From Methanocorpusculum sp. (GTDB lineage Archaea > Halobacteriota > Methanomicrobia > Methanomicrobiales > Methanocorpusculaceae), in assembly GCA_029987315.1 (NCBI GenBank), contig DALTVZ010000119.1:1-6395 (forward strand): DNA of 6,395 bases, read 5' to 3'. A program made the translations under genes and the position numbers. Positions 6,012-6,395 of this stretch are shown one piece after another (position 1 is the first letter of the stretch; each line of letters starts with the position of its first letter). The notes below the pieces were generated by a model. That model saw nothing but the letters and a program-made list of their open reading frames with translations. It did not search any database and was not told the DNA's origin.

Positions 6012-6395
6012 TTAGTTCTCAACAATGATTCTGATCGGTGTCGGAAGTTTGTATCCGCTGTGAAGAAGTGCATCCTTCGCCTGATCGATATATTGCGGGG
6101 TTGTCCAGACGGTGAAAATACGCTGTCTTTCTTCAACACGGGCTGCAGTTCCGACTGGTTTGCCGAATGCAAGTCTCATACCTTCAGAAATACGGTCCGC
6201 GCCTGCACCAGTTGCCTGCTTGTGTTCACGGAGAACGTGGTGAGGATATGGTCGGATCTTTAAGTGGAAATTGTTTCTTCCGACATCTTTCATTAGACGT
6301 CTATTCATATTGATACGTGCAGCTTCCATTGCCGTGTGACGGATCTGGCAAGCTTCAAGTGCTTCAAGATGAATAGCGACCGGGAACTCCTCAGA
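6012..6395 (-). CDS. rpl10e: 50S ribosomal protein L10e (uL16 family), N-terminus missing
   Basis: This is a large-subunit ribosomal protein that binds 23S rRNA near the tRNA-binding sites; it is the archaeal/eukaryotic counterpart of bacterial L16. The visible 127 residues begin at the right edge with [20 protein letters not shown] and continue through [12 protein letters not shown], the strongly conserved core [20 protein letters not shown], then [19 protein letters not shown], and end with [14 protein letters not shown]. Compared with full-length archaeal L10e (about 160-175 residues), roughly 40 N-terminal residues lie beyond the window. An internal ATG at 6329 must not be taken as the start, because conserved sequence continues upstream of it without a break. 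The gene is convergent with polB and ends at TAA (6014-6012) followed by T-tracts. Confidence 0.97.
   Translation of the reverse strand, partial: SEEFPVAIHLEALEACQIRHTAMEAARINMNRRLMKDVGRNNFHLKIRPYPHHVLREHKQATGAGADRISEGMRLAFGKPVGTAARVEERQRIFTVWTTPQYIDQAKDALLHSGYKLPTPIRIIVEN

Noticed and set aside
5812..6015. 67-residue plus-strand reading frame running from inside polB into the intergenic region
   Set aside because: It begins out of frame inside polB, has no ribosome-binding site, reads through the T8 and T6/A6 tracts as low-complexity residues, and matches no family I recognise.
1..6395. Novel defence, mobile or multi-gene accessory system
   Set aside because: All full-length genes belong to well-known metabolic or information-processing families; no transposase, integrase, repeats, CRISPR or toxin-antitoxin signatures were seen.

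Overview
The window looks like chromosomal housekeeping DNA from a methanogenic archaeon, most likely of the order Methanomicrobiales (a Methanocorpusculum-like genome would fit). The evidence is an archaeal family-B DNA polymerase with an intact uracil-sensing pocket and a C-terminal PCNA-binding tail, an archaeal-type ribosomal protein L10e (uL16), AT-rich TATA boxes in place of bacterial -35/-10 promoters, and poly-T intrinsic terminators without strong hairpins. The genus is inferred; no rRNA or methanogenesis marker lies in the window.

Layout from left to right. Bases 1-19 (minus strand) hold the first six codons of a gene that runs off the left edge, two bases behind ribE; its start resembles a RibB/RibBA protein, but that is a guess. 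Bases 22-672 (minus) are a riboflavin synthase of the bacterial, two-lumazine-barrel type, with its own Shine-Dalgarno site and TATA box. Bases 673-883 are intergenic and hold the ribE promoter plus a triple T-tract terminator for ilvD. Bases 884-2527 (minus) encode dihydroxy-acid dehydratase (IlvD). A 119-bp divergent promoter region (2528-2646) separates ilvD from a plus-strand pair: a compact lactate/malate-dehydrogenase-family protein (2647-3498) and DNA polymerase B (3498-5888). These two overlap by one base (TGATG), so they are probably translationally coupled. A 123-bp convergent intergenic region (5889-6011) carries T-tracts on both strands. The window ends inside rpl10e (minus, 6012-6395; N-terminus missing).

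Functionally this is a mix: riboflavin/FMN/FAD synthesis, branched-chain amino acid synthesis, the oxaloacetate-malate step of the incomplete reductive TCA route, DNA replication, and translation. The genes do not form a single pathway.

I see no mobile element, CRISPR array, tRNA, toxin-antitoxin or defence system, and no evidence for a new multi-gene system. The points most worth checking are the bacterial-type riboflavin synthase in an archaeon (probable horizontal transfer), the mdh-polB coupling, the unusual substrate loop of the Mdh-like enzyme, and the probable leaderless mdh transcript.
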